Below are positions 30,402 through 40,373 of a stretch of DNA of 64,000 nucleotides, piece after piece. Below the pieces are notes generated by a model. It had not been told where the DNA came from. It saw nothing but the letters and a program-made list of their open reading frames with translations, and did no database searches. Each line of letters begins with the position of its first letter. The stretch's first letter is position 1. This DNA comes from Streptacidiphilus albus JL83 (lineage in GTDB: Bacteria; Actinomycetota; Actinomycetes; Streptomycetales; Streptomycetaceae). Both the position numbers and the translations under genes were made by a program. The stretch lies in contig NZ_JQML01000001.1 of NCBI RefSeq assembly GCF_000744705.1, positions 744,001 through 808,000 of the forward strand. The letters run 5' to 3'.

Positions 30402-32515
30402 CCACCGACACCCCCCAACTGCAGCCGGACGCCCACCCGGACACGCACCGGGTCTCCGGCGGGCTGCTGGACCCGCAGCAACTGCTCGCCTCGCTGCCCG
30501 ACGCCGTGCGCAAGGTCGACCCCCGGGTGATGGTGAAGAACCCGGTGATGTTCGTGGTCGAGGTCGGCTCGCTGCTGACCACGCTCTCGGCGATCCAGAA
30601 GCCCAGCACCTTCGCCTGGGTGATCACCGTCTGGCTGTGGCTCACCGTCGTCTTCGCCAACCTGGCCGAGGCCGTCGCCGAGGGCCGCGGCAAGGCGCAG
30701 GCCGACACCCTGCGCCGGACCAAGACCGACACCGTGGCCCGCCGCGTCGTCGGCGGCTGGACGCCGGGGGCGACCGGGGTGGCCGAGGAGGAGGTCGCGG
30801 CGACCGAGCTGCGCCTCGGCGACCATGTACTGGTCGAGGCCGGACAGGTGATCCCCGGTGACGGCGACGTGGTCGAGGGCGTCGCGTCCGTGGACGAGTC
30901 GGCCATCACCGGCGAGTCGGCCCCGGTCATCCGCGAGTCCGGCGGCGACCGCTCGGCGGTCACCGGCGGCACCAAGGTCCTCTCCGACCGGATCGTCGTG
31001 AAGATCACCTCGGAGCCCGGCAAGACCTTCATCGACCGCATGATCGCCCTGGTCGAGGGCGCCTCCCGGCAGAAGACGCCGAACGAGATCGCGCTGAACA
31101 TCCTGCTCGCCTCGCTCACCATCGTCTTCCTGCTGGCCGTGGTCACCCTCCAGCCGATGGCCACCTTCGCCGGGGCCGAGCAGACCATCGTGGTGCTGGT
31201 GGCACTGCTGGTGGCACTGATCCCGACCACCATCGGGGCGCTGCTCTCGGCGATCGGCATCGCCGGCATGGACCGGCTGGTCCAGCGCAACGTGCTGGCG
31301 ATGTCGGGCCGCGCGGTCGAGGCCGCCGGCGACGTCTCCACCCTGCTGCTCGACAAGACCGGCACCATCACCTTCGGCAACCGCCAGGCCGCCGAGTTCC
31401 TCACCGTCGGCGACGTCGACATCGCCCGGCTGGCCGACGCCGCCCAGCTCTCCTCGCTGGCCGACGAGACCCCCGAGGGCCGCTCCATCGTCGTCCTGGC
31501 CAAGGAGAAGTACGGGCTCCGGGCCCGGACCCAGGGCGAGCTCGGCCACGCCAGCTGGATCGAGTTCACCGCCCAGACCCGGATGTCCGGCGTCGACCTC
31601 GACGAGCCGTCGGGCGTCCACGCCACCCGCAAGGGCGCGGCCGGATCGGTGGCCGCCTGGGTCCGCGACCACGGCGGCCAGGCCGGCCAGGAGCTGGACC
31701 TCGCCGTCGAGCGGATCTCGCACCTGGGCGGCACGCCGCTGGTCGTCGCCGAGCAGCAGGGCGCCGACCCGGCGCAGGTGCTGGGCGTGATCTACCTCAA
31801 GGACGTGGTCAAGCAGGGCATCAAGGAGCGCTTCGAGGACCTGCGGCGGATGGGCATCAAGACCGTCATGATCACGGGTGACAACCCGCTGACGGCCGCG
31901 GCCATCGCCGAGGAGGCGGGGGTCGACGACTTCCTCGCCGAAGCGACGCCCGAGGACAAGATGGCGCTGATCCGCCAGGAGCAGGCGGGCGGGAAGCTGG
32001 TCGCGATGACCGGCGACGGCACCAACGACGCCCCCGCGCTCGCCCAGGCCGACGTCGGCGTGGCCATGAACACCGGTACCTCGGCCGCCAAGGAGGCCGG
32101 GAACATGGTGGACCTGGACTCCAACCCGACCAAGCTGATCGAGATCGTCGAGATCGGCAAGCAGCTCCTGATCACCCGCGGCGCACTGACCACCTTCTCC
32201 ATCGCCAACGACGTCGCCAAGTACTTCGCGATCATCCCGGCCATGTTCGCCAGCGTCTATCCGGGGCTCGGCCGGCTCAACATCATGCACCTGCACAGCC
32301 CCACCTCCGCGATCACCTCGGCGATCGTCTTCAACGCACTGATCATCATCGGGCTGATCCCGCTCGCCCTGCGCGGGGTGCGCTACCGGCCGTCCTCGGC
32401 GGGCGCCTTGCTGCGCCGCAACCTCGGGGTCTACGGGCTCGGCGGGCTGGTGCTGCCCTTCGTCGGCATCAAGATCATCGATCTGGTCGTCCAGTTCATC
32501 CCCGGCCTGCGGTAG
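30398..32515 (+). CDS. kdpB: K+-transporting P-type ATPase subunit KdpB
   Basis: A 705-residue P-type ATPase. The phosphorylation site DKTGTIT has Asp319. TGES in the A domain, [16 protein letters not shown] in the P domain and [48 protein letters not shown] in the membrane end are all intact. It uses ATP to drive K+ uptake. The N domain has the KdpB-type [11 protein letters not shown]. Confidence 0.96.
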   Translation: MTTDTPQLQPDAHPDTHRVSGGLLDPQQLLASLPDAVRKVDPRVMVKNPVMFVVEVGSLLTTLSAIQKPSTFAWVITVWLWLTVVFANLAEAVAEGRGKAQADTLRRTKTDTVARRVVGGWTPGATGVAEEEVAATELRLGDHVLVEAGQVIPGDGDVVEGVASVDESAITGESAPVIRESGGDRSAVTGGTKVLSDRIVVKITSEPGKTFIDRMIALVEGASRQKTPNEIALNILLASLTIVFLLAVVTLQPMATFAGAEQTIVVLVALLVALIPTTIGALLSAIGIAGMDRLVQRNVLAMSGRAVEAAGDVSTLLLDKTGTITFGNRQAAEFLTVGDVDIARLADAAQLSSLADETPEGRSIVVLAKEKYGLRARTQGELGHASWIEFTAQTRMSGVDLDEPSGVHATRKGAAGSVAAWVRDHGGQAGQELDLAVERISHLGGTPLVVAEQQGADPAQVLGVIYLKDVVKQGIKERFEDLRRMGIKTVMITGDNPLTAAAIAEEAGVDDFLAEATPEDKMALIRQEQAGGKLVAMTGDGTNDAPALAQADVGVAMNTGTSAAKEAGNMVDLDSNPTKLIEIVEIGKQLLITRGALTTFSIANDVAKYFAIIPAMFASVYPGLGRLNIMHLHSPTSAITSAIVFNALIIIGLIPLALRGVRYRPSSAGALLRRNLGVYGLGGLVLPFVGIKIIDLVVQFIPGLR

Positions 32516-32558
32516 AACTCCGACTTCCGAGAGCTTCTGAGAGCTTCTGAGAGAGAGC

Positions 32559-33197
32559 GTGGGAAGACCCGTGGCCAAGCCCTTGCCGGCGCTGATCCGG
32601 CTCCATCTGACGGGACTGCGGATCCTGCTGGTGTTCACCGTCCTCTGCGGCGTCGCCTACCCGCTGCTGATCACCGGCATCGCCGAACTCGCCCTCCCCG
32701 GGCAGGCCAACGGCTCGCTGGTGCGGCTCGACGGCCGGGTGGTCGGCTCCAGCCTGCTCGGCCAGAACTTCGACCTGCCGACCCGCGCCGTCCGGACCCC
32801 GGCCCTGCCCGACCCCCGCTGGTTCCAACCGCGCCCGTCGGCGGCCGGCGCCGGCTACGACCCGACCGCGTCCGGCGCCTCCAACCTCGGCCCCAACGAC
32901 CCCGGCCTGACCCGAACCATCCAGCTGCGCCGACTGGCCGTCGCGCTCTTCGACGGCGTCCGGCCGTCCTCCGTCCCGCCGGACGCGGTCACTGCCAGCG
33001 CGTCGGGCCTCGACCCCGACATCTCCGCCGCCTACGCTTATGAGCAGGTCAACCGCGTTGCCCGGCACCGTCGGCTGGCCCCGGCGGTGGTCCGGCAGCT
33101 CGTCGCGGCGCACACCCAGGGCCGCAGCCTCGGCTTCCTCGGACAGTCGCGGGTCGACGTCGTCACGCTCAACCTGGCGCTGGCGCGGCTCGGCTGA
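32559..33197 (+). CDS. kdpC: K+-transporting ATPase subunit KdpC
   Basis: A 212-residue protein with one N-terminal membrane helix (LRILLVFTVLCGVAYPLLITGIAELA), the GSLLGQNF motif, YDPTASGASNLGP, and the C-terminal GFLGQSRVDVVTLNLALA region. KdpC stabilises nucleotide binding by KdpB. A GAGAGAG ribosome site precedes GTG 32559; GTG 32571 would also be possible. The 43-bp spacer after kdpB has a short direct repeat (GAGAGCTTCT twice). Confidence 0.94.
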   Translation: MGRPVAKPLPALIRLHLTGLRILLVFTVLCGVAYPLLITGIAELALPGQANGSLVRLDGRVVGSSLLGQNFDLPTRAVRTPALPDPRWFQPRPSAAGAGYDPTASGASNLGPNDPGLTRTIQLRRLAVALFDGVRPSSVPPDAVTASASGLDPDISAAYAYEQVNRVARHRRLAPAVVRQLVAAHTQGRSLGFLGQSRVDVVTLNLALARLG

Positions 33198-33223
33198 CCC
33201 CCGGCCAGGGGAAGGGATCACAC

Positions 33224-35779
33224 GTGACCCAGCTGTCCGCCTCCGGCGCGAGCCGGCACGTCCCGACCACGCCGGGCCGGCTCAAGGTGTACCTGGGCGC
33301 CGCCCCCGGCGTCGGCAAGACCTACCGGATGCTCGACGAGGGCCGGCGCCGGCTGGACCGGGGCACCGACGTGGTGGTCGGCTACGTCGAGTGCCACAAC
33401 CGGCACCGGACCGAGGACCGGCTGACCGGGCTCGAAGTCCTGCCCCGGCTGGAACGCGACTACCGGGGCTCCCGGTTCACCGAGATGGACGTGGACGCGC
33501 TGATCGCCCGGCGTCCCGAGGTCGCCCTGGTCGACGAGCTCGCCCACACCAACATCCCCGGTGGCCGCAACGAGAAGCGCTACCAGGACGTGCAGGAACT
33601 CCTCGACGCCGGCATCGACGTGCTGACCACCGTCAACATCCAGCACCTGGAGTCGCTCAACGACGTGGTGCAGAAGATCACCGGAGTGCCGCAGCGGGAG
33701 ACCGTCGCCGACGACATCGTCCGCCGCGCCGACCAGATCGAGCTGGTGGACATGCCGCCCGAGGGCCTGCGCCGCCGGATGGTGCACGGCAATGTCTACG
33801 GTCCGGAGAAGGTCGACGCGGCCCTGTCGAACTACTTCCGGGTCGGCAACCTCATCGCCCTGCGCGAGCTGGCCCTGCTCTGGCTGGCCGGACGGGTCGA
33901 CGAGGGGCTGCAGCGCTACCGCAGCGAGCACGGCATCGGCAAGGTCTGGGAGACCCGCGAACGGGTGGTGGTCGCGCTCACCGGCGGGCCCGAGGGCGAG
34001 ACCCTGATCCGCCGGGCCGCCCGGATCGCCGACCGCGCCTCCGGCGGCGACCTGCTGGCCGTCCACGTCGCCCGCAGCGACGGGCTGGCCGAGGCCGACC
34101 CGGCCGCCCTCGCCACCCAGCGCCGACTGGTGGAGAAGATCGGCGGCAGCTACCACTCCGTGGTCGGCGACCACGTCCCCACCGCACTGCTCGACTTCGC
34201 CCGCGCCGAGAACGCCACCCAGCTCGTGCTCGGCACCAGCCGGCGCGGCCGGATCGCCCGCTCGCTGACCGGTCCGGGCATCGGCGAGACCACCACCGAG
34301 CTCTCCGGCGACATCGACGTCCACCGGGTCACCCACGAGGCCTCCGGACGCGGACGCCACCTGCCCGCGCCCACCGCTCCGCACCCGACCCTGCGCCGCG
34401 TCGTCGCCACCGGGGCCGCCCTGCTGGTCCCGGTCCTGCTCACGCTGGTCCTCACCGGGACCCGTTCCTCGCTCAACCTGACCAGCGACGCGCTGCTGTA
34501 CCTGCTGGCCGTGGTCGGCGTCGCCTGCCTGGGCGGCGTCCTGCCCTCGCTGCTCGCCGCGGTGACCGCCTCGCTGCTGCTCAACTACTACTTCATCCCG
34601 CCGATCCACCGCTTCACCGTCGACCGGCCCAACAACGTGCTGGCCCTGGTCGTCTTCGCGCTGGTGGCGCTGACCGTGGCGACCGTCGTCGACCGGGCCA
34701 CCACCGGCTCGCACCGCGCCGCCCGCGCCACCGCCGAGGCCGAGACGCTCTCGGCGCTGGCGCACACCATCCTCGGCGGCGAGCAGGCGGTCCCGGCGCT
34801 GCTGGCCCGGCTGCGGGAGACCTTCGGCATGGACCGCGTCGCCCTGGTCCGCCGCGACGGCGCCGGCGGCGACCAGCTGCTGGCCACGGTCGGGGAGGAG
34901 GTCGAGGACCACCGGCACGGCACCGCGACCGAGGAGGTCTCCGTCGGCGGCGACGCGCTGCTGCTCCTGAACGGCCGTCCACTGCCGGCCGCCGACCGGC
35001 GCGTGCTCACCGCCTTCGCGGCGCACGTCGGCGCGGCCCTGGAGCGGGAGCGGATGGCCCTGGCGGTGGCCGGGGCGGAACCGATCGGCGCCGCCAACCA
35101 GGCGCGCGCGGCGCTGCTCGAAGCCGTCAGCCACGACCTCCACGACCCGCTCTCGGTGGCCGTCGCCGCGGTCACCTCGCTGGACAGCCACGACATCGTC
35201 CTCCCGGAACAGGACCGGCAGGAGCTCTTCGGCGACGCCCGGGCGGCCCTCGACAGCCTCACCCGGCTCACCGACGACCTGTCCGACCTCGGGCGGCTGC
35301 ACACCGGCAGCCTCACTCCCGAGCTGCGGGCGGTGTCGGTCGCGGAGTGCTTCACCGGGGCCCGGGAGTCCCTGGGCGAGGCCCGGGTCGCCGTCGGCAG
35401 CAGCGGACTGGACGAGGTCCCCGCCGTGCTGGCCGATCCGGGCCTGCTGCAGCGGATCCTCGCCAACCTGCTGGAGAACGCCCTGCTCCGCACCGCCGAC
35501 GGGGCGGAGATCCAGGTCTCCGCCGGGCCGGTGCACGACCGGGTCGAGATCCGGGTCGCCGACCGGGGACCGTGGTCCCCGGCCACCGACCGCGACGGCG
35601 TCTTCGACCCCTTCCCGCCCCGGAGCGCCGACGGCGGCGGCGCCCGGCGCAGCATCCGGCTGCCACTGGCCCTGTCGCTGGGCTTCGCCGAGAGCATGGG
35701 CGGCACCCTGCTTCCGGAGGACACCCCCGGCGGCGGCCTGACCATGGCCCTCACCCTGCCCGCGGCGCCGGCCGGCTGA
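33224..35779 (+). CDS. kdpD: Sensor kinase KdpD with degenerate ATP-binding motifs
   Basis: An 851-residue protein with the whole KdpD order: KdpD N-domain with GAAPGVGKTYRMLDEG (Walker A, about 25-40), a USP-like domain (about 240-370), four membrane helices (about 385-490), GAF, then HisKA and HATPase. The dimerisation box keeps His637 (AVSHDLHDPL), but RTPL is changed. The N box (NLLENALLRT) is present, whereas G1 reads DRGPW instead of DxGPG and the G2 region reads IRLPLAL instead of GLGLA. Kinase activity is doubtful. No kdpE gene follows. GGGAAGGGA precedes GTG 33224. Confidence 0.93.
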   Translation: MTQLSASGASRHVPTTPGRLKVYLGAAPGVGKTYRMLDEGRRRLDRGTDVVVGYVECHNRHRTEDRLTGLEVLPRLERDYRGSRFTEMDVDALIARRPEVALVDELAHTNIPGGRNEKRYQDVQELLDAGIDVLTTVNIQHLESLNDVVQKITGVPQRETVADDIVRRADQIELVDMPPEGLRRRMVHGNVYGPEKVDAALSNYFRVGNLIALRELALLWLAGRVDEGLQRYRSEHGIGKVWETRERVVVALTGGPEGETLIRRAARIADRASGGDLLAVHVARSDGLAEADPAALATQRRLVEKIGGSYHSVVGDHVPTALLDFARAENATQLVLGTSRRGRIARSLTGPGIGETTTELSGDIDVHRVTHEASGRGRHLPAPTAPHPTLRRVVATGAALLVPVLLTLVLTGTRSSLNLTSDALLYLLAVVGVACLGGVLPSLLAAVTASLLLNYYFIPPIHRFTVDRPNNVLALVVFALVALTVATVVDRATTGSHRAARATAEAETLSALAHTILGGEQAVPALLARLRETFGMDRVALVRRDGAGGDQLLATVGEEVEDHRHGTATEEVSVGGDALLLLNGRPLPAADRRVLTAFAAHVGAALERERMALAVAGAEPIGAANQARAALLEAVSHDLHDPLSVAVAAVTSLDSHDIVLPEQDRQELFGDARAALDSLTRLTDDLSDLGRLHTGSLTPELRAVSVAECFTGARESLGEARVAVGSSGLDEVPAVLADPGLLQRILANLLENALLRTADGAEIQVSAGPVHDRVEIRVADRGPWSPATDRDGVFDPFPPRSADGGGARRSIRLPLALSLGFAESMGGTLLPEDTPGGGLTMALTLPAAPAG

Positions 35780-35848
35780 CGCCTCACCGCTGCGCGTGGC
35801 CCCCCCTGTTGGCCCGCCCCTGTTGGCCCGCCCGGGCAGGACTCCCCC

Positions 35849-36125
35849 TCACGGGGTCGCCTTCCACGCCAGCGTGCACGTGCGCGTCAGTGTGGAGAAG
35901 CCGAGGGAGCCGTAGAGACGCCGGGGAACCGGGTACGCGTCGTCGCCGCGCGGACCGACGACGGCCTGCGTGGCTCCCGACTCCCGTGCCCTCGTCATCA
36001 CCGAGACGCAGACGGCCCGGGCCAGCCCCCGCCGGGCATGCTCGGGGACGGTGCCGACCGGCTCGAAGAGGACGCTTCGGGAGCGCTCGTCGTACCAGCC
36101 CAGCGCGAGGGCCGCCGGGCCGCCG
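35849..36125 (-). pseudogene. GNAT acetyltransferase, C-terminal part, cut by IS256 element
   Basis: The frame from 36125 down to TGA 35849 encodes GGPAALALGWYDERSRSVLFEPVGTVPEHARRGLARAVCVSVMTRARESGA..., the second half of a GNAT domain with the acetyl-CoA loop. It continues the frame at 37495-38110 exactly if the element and one copy of the 11-bp repeat are removed (...VVLAPDGGP + AALALGWYD...). It has no own start; only antisense frames in the transposase extend it. Confidence 0.9.
36115..36125. repeat. Left direct repeat (target duplication) of the IS256 element
   Basis: CCGGGCCGCCG, identical to 37495-37505. IS256 elements usually duplicate 8-9 bp, so two or three of the 11 bases may be chance. 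Confidence 0.8.
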
Positions 36126-37494
36126 ATGGCGTCCCGCCGAGTGGTGTAGCAGGGATCTTGGAATGACCCCTGGTCATGGGGCAGCCATCGCGCAACTCTC
36201 CGAGTAGCGAAGCTCGTTGATGAGAGGTGTGCGATGGCCTTGTCCCAGTCTGACCTGTTGCGGCTCTCGGAGTCACTGCGTACGGCCGACGGAGTTGAGT
36301 TGATCAGGGTCCTGGCCCAGCGGATCCTGCAGGAGCTGATCGAGGCGGAGGCCACCGCACGGATCGGTGCCGAGCCCGGCGAGCACACCGATGCCCGCAC
36401 CACCTGGCGCAACGGCCACCGCGAGCGGGTGCTGACCACGCAGGCCGGCGACCTGGACCTGGCCATCCCCAAGGTCCGCACCGGCAGCTTCTTCCCCGTA
36501 CTGCTGGAACGGCGCCGGCGGATCGACCAGGCGCTCTACGCGGTCATCATGGAGGCCTACGTCCTGGGTGTGTCCACCCGCTCGGTCGACGACCTGGCCA
36601 AAGCCCTCGGCGCGGACAGCGGCATCTCCAAGAGCGAGGTCTCCCGCATCTGCGCCGGCCTGGACGAACAGCTCGTCGCGTTCCGCACCCGGCCGCTGGA
36701 CCACACCCGCTTCCCCTACGTCTACCTCGACGCCACGTACTGCAAGGCGCGGGTGAACCACCAGATCGTCTCCCGGGCCGTGGTCGTGGCCACCGGCATC
36801 ACCGAGGACGGCGGCCGCGAGGTCCTGGGCGTGATGATCGGAGACAGCGAGACCGAGGCGTTCTGGGCCGAGTTCCTGCGCTCCCTGCGCGAACGCGGCC
36901 TGGCCGGGGTCCGCCTGGTCCTCTCCGACAGCCACTCCGGCCTGGTCAAGGCGATCCGCAAGGTCATGCTCGGCGCGGCCTGGCAGAGATGCCGCGTCCA
37001 TTTCCTGAGAAATGTCTTCGCCGTGATCCCGAAGGAGGCGGCGGAGATGGTCGCCGCGACCATCCGCACGGTCTTCGCCCAGCCGAACCAGGACGCCGTC
37101 CGCGCTCAGCTCGACACCGTCGCCGACATGCTCGGCAAGCAGTTCCCCAAGGTCAGGCAGATGCTCATCGAGGCCAAGGACGACCTGACCGCCTTCGCGG
37201 CGTTCCCGGAGCGACATTGGAAGAAGATCCAGTCGACCAACCCCCTGGAGCGGATCAACCGCGAGATCAAGCGCCGGACCGACGTCGTCCAGGTCTTCCC
37301 CAACGACGACGCGCTCCTACGACTGGTCACCGCCGTGCTCTTCGAGATGCACGATGAATGGATTGCCTTCCCGCGCCGCTACCTGCCCGAAGGCAGCATG
37401 GACAAGATCTACCCCGACTCGCACACCCCCGACGAACTACCGCCCACCGCCTAACCGTTGGCATGCGACCGTTACACCACTCCAAGGGACACGA
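36126..37494 (+). mobile_element. IS256-family insertion sequence, apparently complete
   Basis: A 1.37-kb element with one transposase gene. The ends form an imperfect inverted repeat: GTCCC-NNN-GAGTGGTGTA at 36131-36148, and its reverse complement near the right end (37473-37490). It is bordered by the 11-bp direct repeats and interrupts a GNAT gene. The intact transposase and duplicated target suggest recent movement. Confidence 0.9.
36234..37454 (+). CDS. IS256-family transposase
   Basis: A 406-residue Mutator-type DDE transposase, of normal length and uninterrupted. Candidate catalytic residues are Asp166 (YLDATY), Asp232 (LVLSDSHSG) and Glu339 (NPLERINREIKRRT). The family signature around HFLRNVFAVIPKEAAEMVAATIRTVF is clear. 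The N terminus (ELIEAEATARIGAEPGEHTDARTTWRNGHRERVLTTQAGDLDLAIPKVR) is the DNA-binding part. It starts at ATG 36234. Confidence 0.96.
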   Translation: MALSQSDLLRLSESLRTADGVELIRVLAQRILQELIEAEATARIGAEPGEHTDARTTWRNGHRERVLTTQAGDLDLAIPKVRTGSFFPVLLERRRRIDQALYAVIMEAYVLGVSTRSVDDLAKALGADSGISKSEVSRICAGLDEQLVAFRTRPLDHTRFPYVYLDATYCKARVNHQIVSRAVVVATGITEDGGREVLGVMIGDSETEAFWAEFLRSLRERGLAGVRLVLSDSHSGLVKAIRKVMLGAAWQRCRVHFLRNVFAVIPKEAAEMVAATIRTVFAQPNQDAVRAQLDTVADMLGKQFPKVRQMLIEAKDDLTAFAAFPERHWKKIQSTNPLERINREIKRRTDVVQVFPNDDALLRLVTAVLFEMHDEWIAFPRRYLPEGSMDKIYPDSHTPDELPPTA

Positions 37495-37505
37495 CCGGGC
37501 CGCCG
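37495..37505. repeat. Right direct repeat of the IS256 element
   Basis: CCGGGCCGCCG, identical to 36115-36125. Confidence 0.8.
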
Positions 37506-38110
37506 TCCGGAGCCAGCACCACGAGGTCGAGTTCGGGCCGATAGGCCACGACCCCCTTCAGCGCCCGGAACGCGTCGAGGGTGAAGTTGCTGCCCGGCTC
37601 GTTGCCGGTGATGGTCAGGCCCAGCAGCTCCTTGATCCGGGCCGGAGCCCAGGCTCGGCGGTGGGCCTCGACTCGTGCGGCCTCGCCGGCCTCCTCGGCC
37701 GTCACGATGCTGTACCCGGGGGCCAGGGGCACCCGCGGCAGTCGGCCGAGCCCTCGGTGCTGGAGCAGGAAGAAGGGGCCACCCCGCTCATGCGCGCCGG
37801 CCTCGCGAAAGGTGTCCGCCATCGGCGTTCCGGTCACCAGGCCGATGGAGCCCCGGGGCGCCTGCGCAAAGATCCTCCCGACTGCGAGACGCCGTTCGTC
37901 CCGCGACAGCCCGGGCGAGAAGTGACCCTCGACCTCCGTCTCCTCACCCGCGTGCCAGACCTCGGCGAACCAGCCGTTGCCGTCGAGGACGGCATCAGGT
38001 GCCGGGGCCCCGTCGCAGCCGGAGCCGTGCCAAGCCACGTTGCCGGGGTGCGACTGCTGCGAGGGGGTCCAGCTGCGGGCCACGAGATCGATCCGGTCGT
38101 TGAGATCCAT
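37495..38110 (-). pseudogene. GNAT acetyltransferase, N-terminal part, cut by IS256 element
   Basis: ATG 38110 (MDLNDRIDLVARSWTPSQQ) opens a frame of about 205 codons. It holds an N-terminal GNAT-like domain (GWFAEVWHAGEETEVEGHFSPGLSRDERRLAVGRIFAQ) and the start of a second one (LGRLPRVPLAPGYSIVTAEEAGEAARVEAHRRAW). Its native sequence ends at LAPDGGP, where the IS begins. The element supplies VVSLGVV and a stop at 37472, so a truncated protein could still be made. Joined to 35849-36125 it would be about 300 residues. Confidence 0.9.
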
Positions 38111-38223
38111 GGGCGCAGCCAAGCAGCAGAGCCGTCATCGGCGCACCTGATTTCCCGGGGCGGAGCTGCCGGGCCCCGTCGGAGGGCCGAGCGACATCGC
38201 TTCTCGCGGCTGTCGACCGAGGA

Positions 38224-39465
38224 TCACGCCGAGGGGGTCGGCCCTTCCAACTGGTCGCTGATCCACTGCAGCGGACCGGTGCCCATCGCCGGGACGTAGG
38301 TGTAGGCGTTGTGACGGCCACCGGGGATCAGGTTGAGGGTGGTGTGGACCGGCCCGCGGTTGCCGTAGGAGGCGATGAAGTTCTTGATCGCGCTGATCGT
38401 CGTCCGGCCCTCCGCGGTGCCGACCTGGAAGGCGAGGTAGACGTCCGGTCCCTTGCGGGCGATCAGCTGGCCGGCCAGCACCTGCGGGTTGTTCTGCTGC
38501 TGCTCCTTCTCGTGGCCCTTCCAGAAGGGCGAGTCGGGCACGATGTCCGGGCCGGAGGCGAGCACCGCCTTGAAGCGGTCCGGGTACTGCAGCACCGTCT
38601 TGAGTCCGGCGAAGCCGCCGCTGGAGGAGCCCATGAAGGCCCAGCCGTCGCGTGACTTGAGCGTCCGGAAGTTCTGCTTCATCAGATCGGGGATGTCATC
38701 GGCCAACCAGGTGCCCATTTTGGGCTGGCCGGGGATGTCGCTGCCGTCCCAGTAGTGGTCGTGGTCGTCGGGCCCGGGGTTGAGCACCGGCATGGCCAGC
38801 AGGAACGGCTTGCTCTTGCCCGACCGGTACCAGGAGCTGATGCTCTGCTCCAGCTTGAGGCCGGGGTCGGCCCAGTAGTTGTCGTTGAAGCCGGGCCCGC
38901 CCGGCAGGGCGATCAGCACCGGAAAGCCGCTGTGCGCGTACTTCGGGTCGCCGTACTCCTTGGGTGCCCACACCCACACCTTGCCGGTGTAGCCGGACTT
39001 CTTGCCGGTGATGGTGGCCACGGCAATGTGCGTGCCGTCGTCCAGGGTGTGCGCGATCCGCCACGGAGTCTCCGGGCCGGTCGGCAGGACGGTGTCGGCA
39101 GCGGCCTTCACCGCCGTACCGCCGCCCCCGCCCGGACCGGTGGCCACGGTCGTGCCGAAGTTGATCGGCTCGCCCTTCTGGCTGAACGGCGGGATCTCGT
39201 AGTGCTTCATCATCGGGATGCCCACACCGACGACACCGCCCAGGCAGACCGTGGCTGCGATCAGCAGCGCCGTTCGGCGCCGGCGCCGCCCACGGGAGCG
39301 CAGCTTGCGGGCCGCAGCCCGGTTCCCGCCGGAAACGGAGAGGCCGCCACCGGACTGCCCGGGTATCACGGGCTGGTCGGGCACGGTGCGCTGGTCGGGC
39401 AAGGTGGACTCCGTCGGTGCTTGTGGCCGTACTGGCCTGCTCTTACCTGCAGGACGGAAACTCAC
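38224..39465 (-). CDS. Membrane-anchored esterase (Esterase D / Antigen-85-like fold)
   Basis: A 413-residue protein. A basic, Pro-rich N-terminal segment is followed by one membrane helix (about 65-85, TALLIAATVCLGGVVGVGIPM). The extracytoplasmic alpha/beta-hydrolase domain holds LPGGPGFNDNYW, the nucleophile MGSSSGGFAGLKTVLQYPDRFKAVLASGP (GxSxG), and a late His in IPGGRHNAYTY. It belongs to the Pfam Esterase family, which in actinobacteria includes mycolyltransferases and acetyl esterases. It probably acts on a cell-surface or extracellular ester. Confidence 0.85.
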   Translation of the reverse strand: MSFRPAGKSRPVRPQAPTESTLPDQRTVPDQPVIPGQSGGGLSVSGGNRAAARKLRSRGRRRRRTALLIAATVCLGGVVGVGIPMMKHYEIPPFSQKGEPINFGTTVATGPGGGGGTAVKAAADTVLPTGPETPWRIAHTLDDGTHIAVATITGKKSGYTGKVWVWAPKEYGDPKYAHSGFPVLIALPGGPGFNDNYWADPGLKLEQSISSWYRSGKSKPFLLAMPVLNPGPDDHDHYWDGSDIPGQPKMGTWLADDIPDLMKQNFRTLKSRDGWAFMGSSSGGFAGLKTVLQYPDRFKAVLASGPDIVPDSPFWKGHEKEQQQNNPQVLAGQLIARKGPDVYLAFQVGTAEGRTTISAIKNFIASYGNRGPVHTTLNLIPGGRHNAYTYVPAMGTGPLQWISDQLEGPTPSA

Positions 39466-39557
39466 ACCGCACGGTTCCTGTCTGCACGAACCTTTCTCCG
39501 ATGAGCCGGTGCCGGGGCCCGGTCCGGCGGGACCGGGCCCCGCTTCGAGGAGGAGGC

Positions 39558-39974
39558 TCAGAGGTTGAAGACTTCACCGGTGGCCCGCAGCATGACGCAC
39601 TGGTTGGCGAAGGTCTGCTGGTAGGACAGGTGCCTGCCGTTCCAGACGCCGACCGCGGTGGCCGTGACCGGGAGGTAGATCATCGGGCACAGCGTGCCGG
39701 CGGCCGGGAGCAGGGCGATGTCGCCCTGGACGCTGATGATGCTGTCGCAGGCGGCCGCCGCGTCGGGGTGGGTGCCCTCGGCGGTCGGGGTGCAGCTGAG
39801 CGTGACCGCCTGCTCGACACCGGCCTGGCGCTGCGGGCCGGCGCCGGCCACGCTGAGGACCAGGTCGTCGGGTCCCTGGTTGATGGGGATCGCGGAGGCC
39901 GGCGTCGGGCTCAGGGCGAGGAGGCCGGCCGCGGTGGCCGCGACCGCTGCTGCGAGAACATTCCGAGTGCGCAT
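39558..39974 (-). CDS. Secreted subtilisin inhibitor-like protease inhibitor (SSI)
   Basis: A 138-residue precursor. A Sec signal (MRTRNVLAAAVAATAAGLLALSPTPASA) is followed by the SSI domain with both disulfide pairs (SCTP...ACDS; LCPM...QCVM). The reactive-site loop reads C-P-M-I-Y, so P1 is Met98, as in the classic inhibitor (C-P-M-V-Y). The conserved GVWNGRHLSYQQTFANQC follows. It inhibits subtilisin-like serine proteases outside the cell. AGGAGA precedes ATG 39974. Confidence 0.93.
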   Translation of the reverse strand: MRTRNVLAAAVAATAAGLLALSPTPASAIPINQGPDDLVLSVAGAGPQRQAGVEQAVTLSCTPTAEGTHPDAAAACDSIISVQGDIALLPAAGTLCPMIYLPVTATAVGVWNGRHLSYQQTFANQCVMLRATGEVFNL

Positions 39975-40373
39975 TTCAATCTCCTGTCGGACGAACGGAC
40001 ATCGCAGCGCAGTCTTGCCTGCAGCCTTGGCATGCGCACACCCGATCATGCCCGTGCGTCACAATGTGACCACATACTGCGACCGAACTATGGCCTGGAA
40101 TCCCCCTGTCGCCGCGCGTCGTCGCAGCCTCGGACCGAGGGGCGCCCGGCGCGCCGCCGGCGGCAAGTATTGCCTGGTCAGCTGGGGCGCCGGCGGGCTC
40201 AGGGCACCCCGGACGGAGGTGTCACCGCTCCCGGCATATCCGGACTTGCGCCGCAACCCCCGGCCGTCGGCCGCGTGCACATGGCCGATTGGGTGCCCTT
40301 TTTGGACCCGCCAGGGGCGTGCAGACACCGGCGGCACTGCCTCCGGGCCATGACCGAGTGATATGTGTAGAAC
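39975..40373. other. 399-bp spacer, no gene seen
   Basis: A divergent spacer between the subtilisin inhibitor and the TrmB-like gene. No frame on either strand looks like a known protein. TATGTG at 40362-40367 sits 7-12 bp before the ATG of the trmB-like gene and no ribosome site is present, so that gene may have a leaderless message. The repeated use of GCGC-rich sequence around 40120-40170 shows no obvious hairpin terminator. Confidence 0.4.

Noticed and set aside
33224..35779. kdpE fused to or overlapping kdpD
   Set aside because: The kdpD frame ends in HATPase-like sequence; no receiver or winged-helix domain follows before the split GNAT gene.
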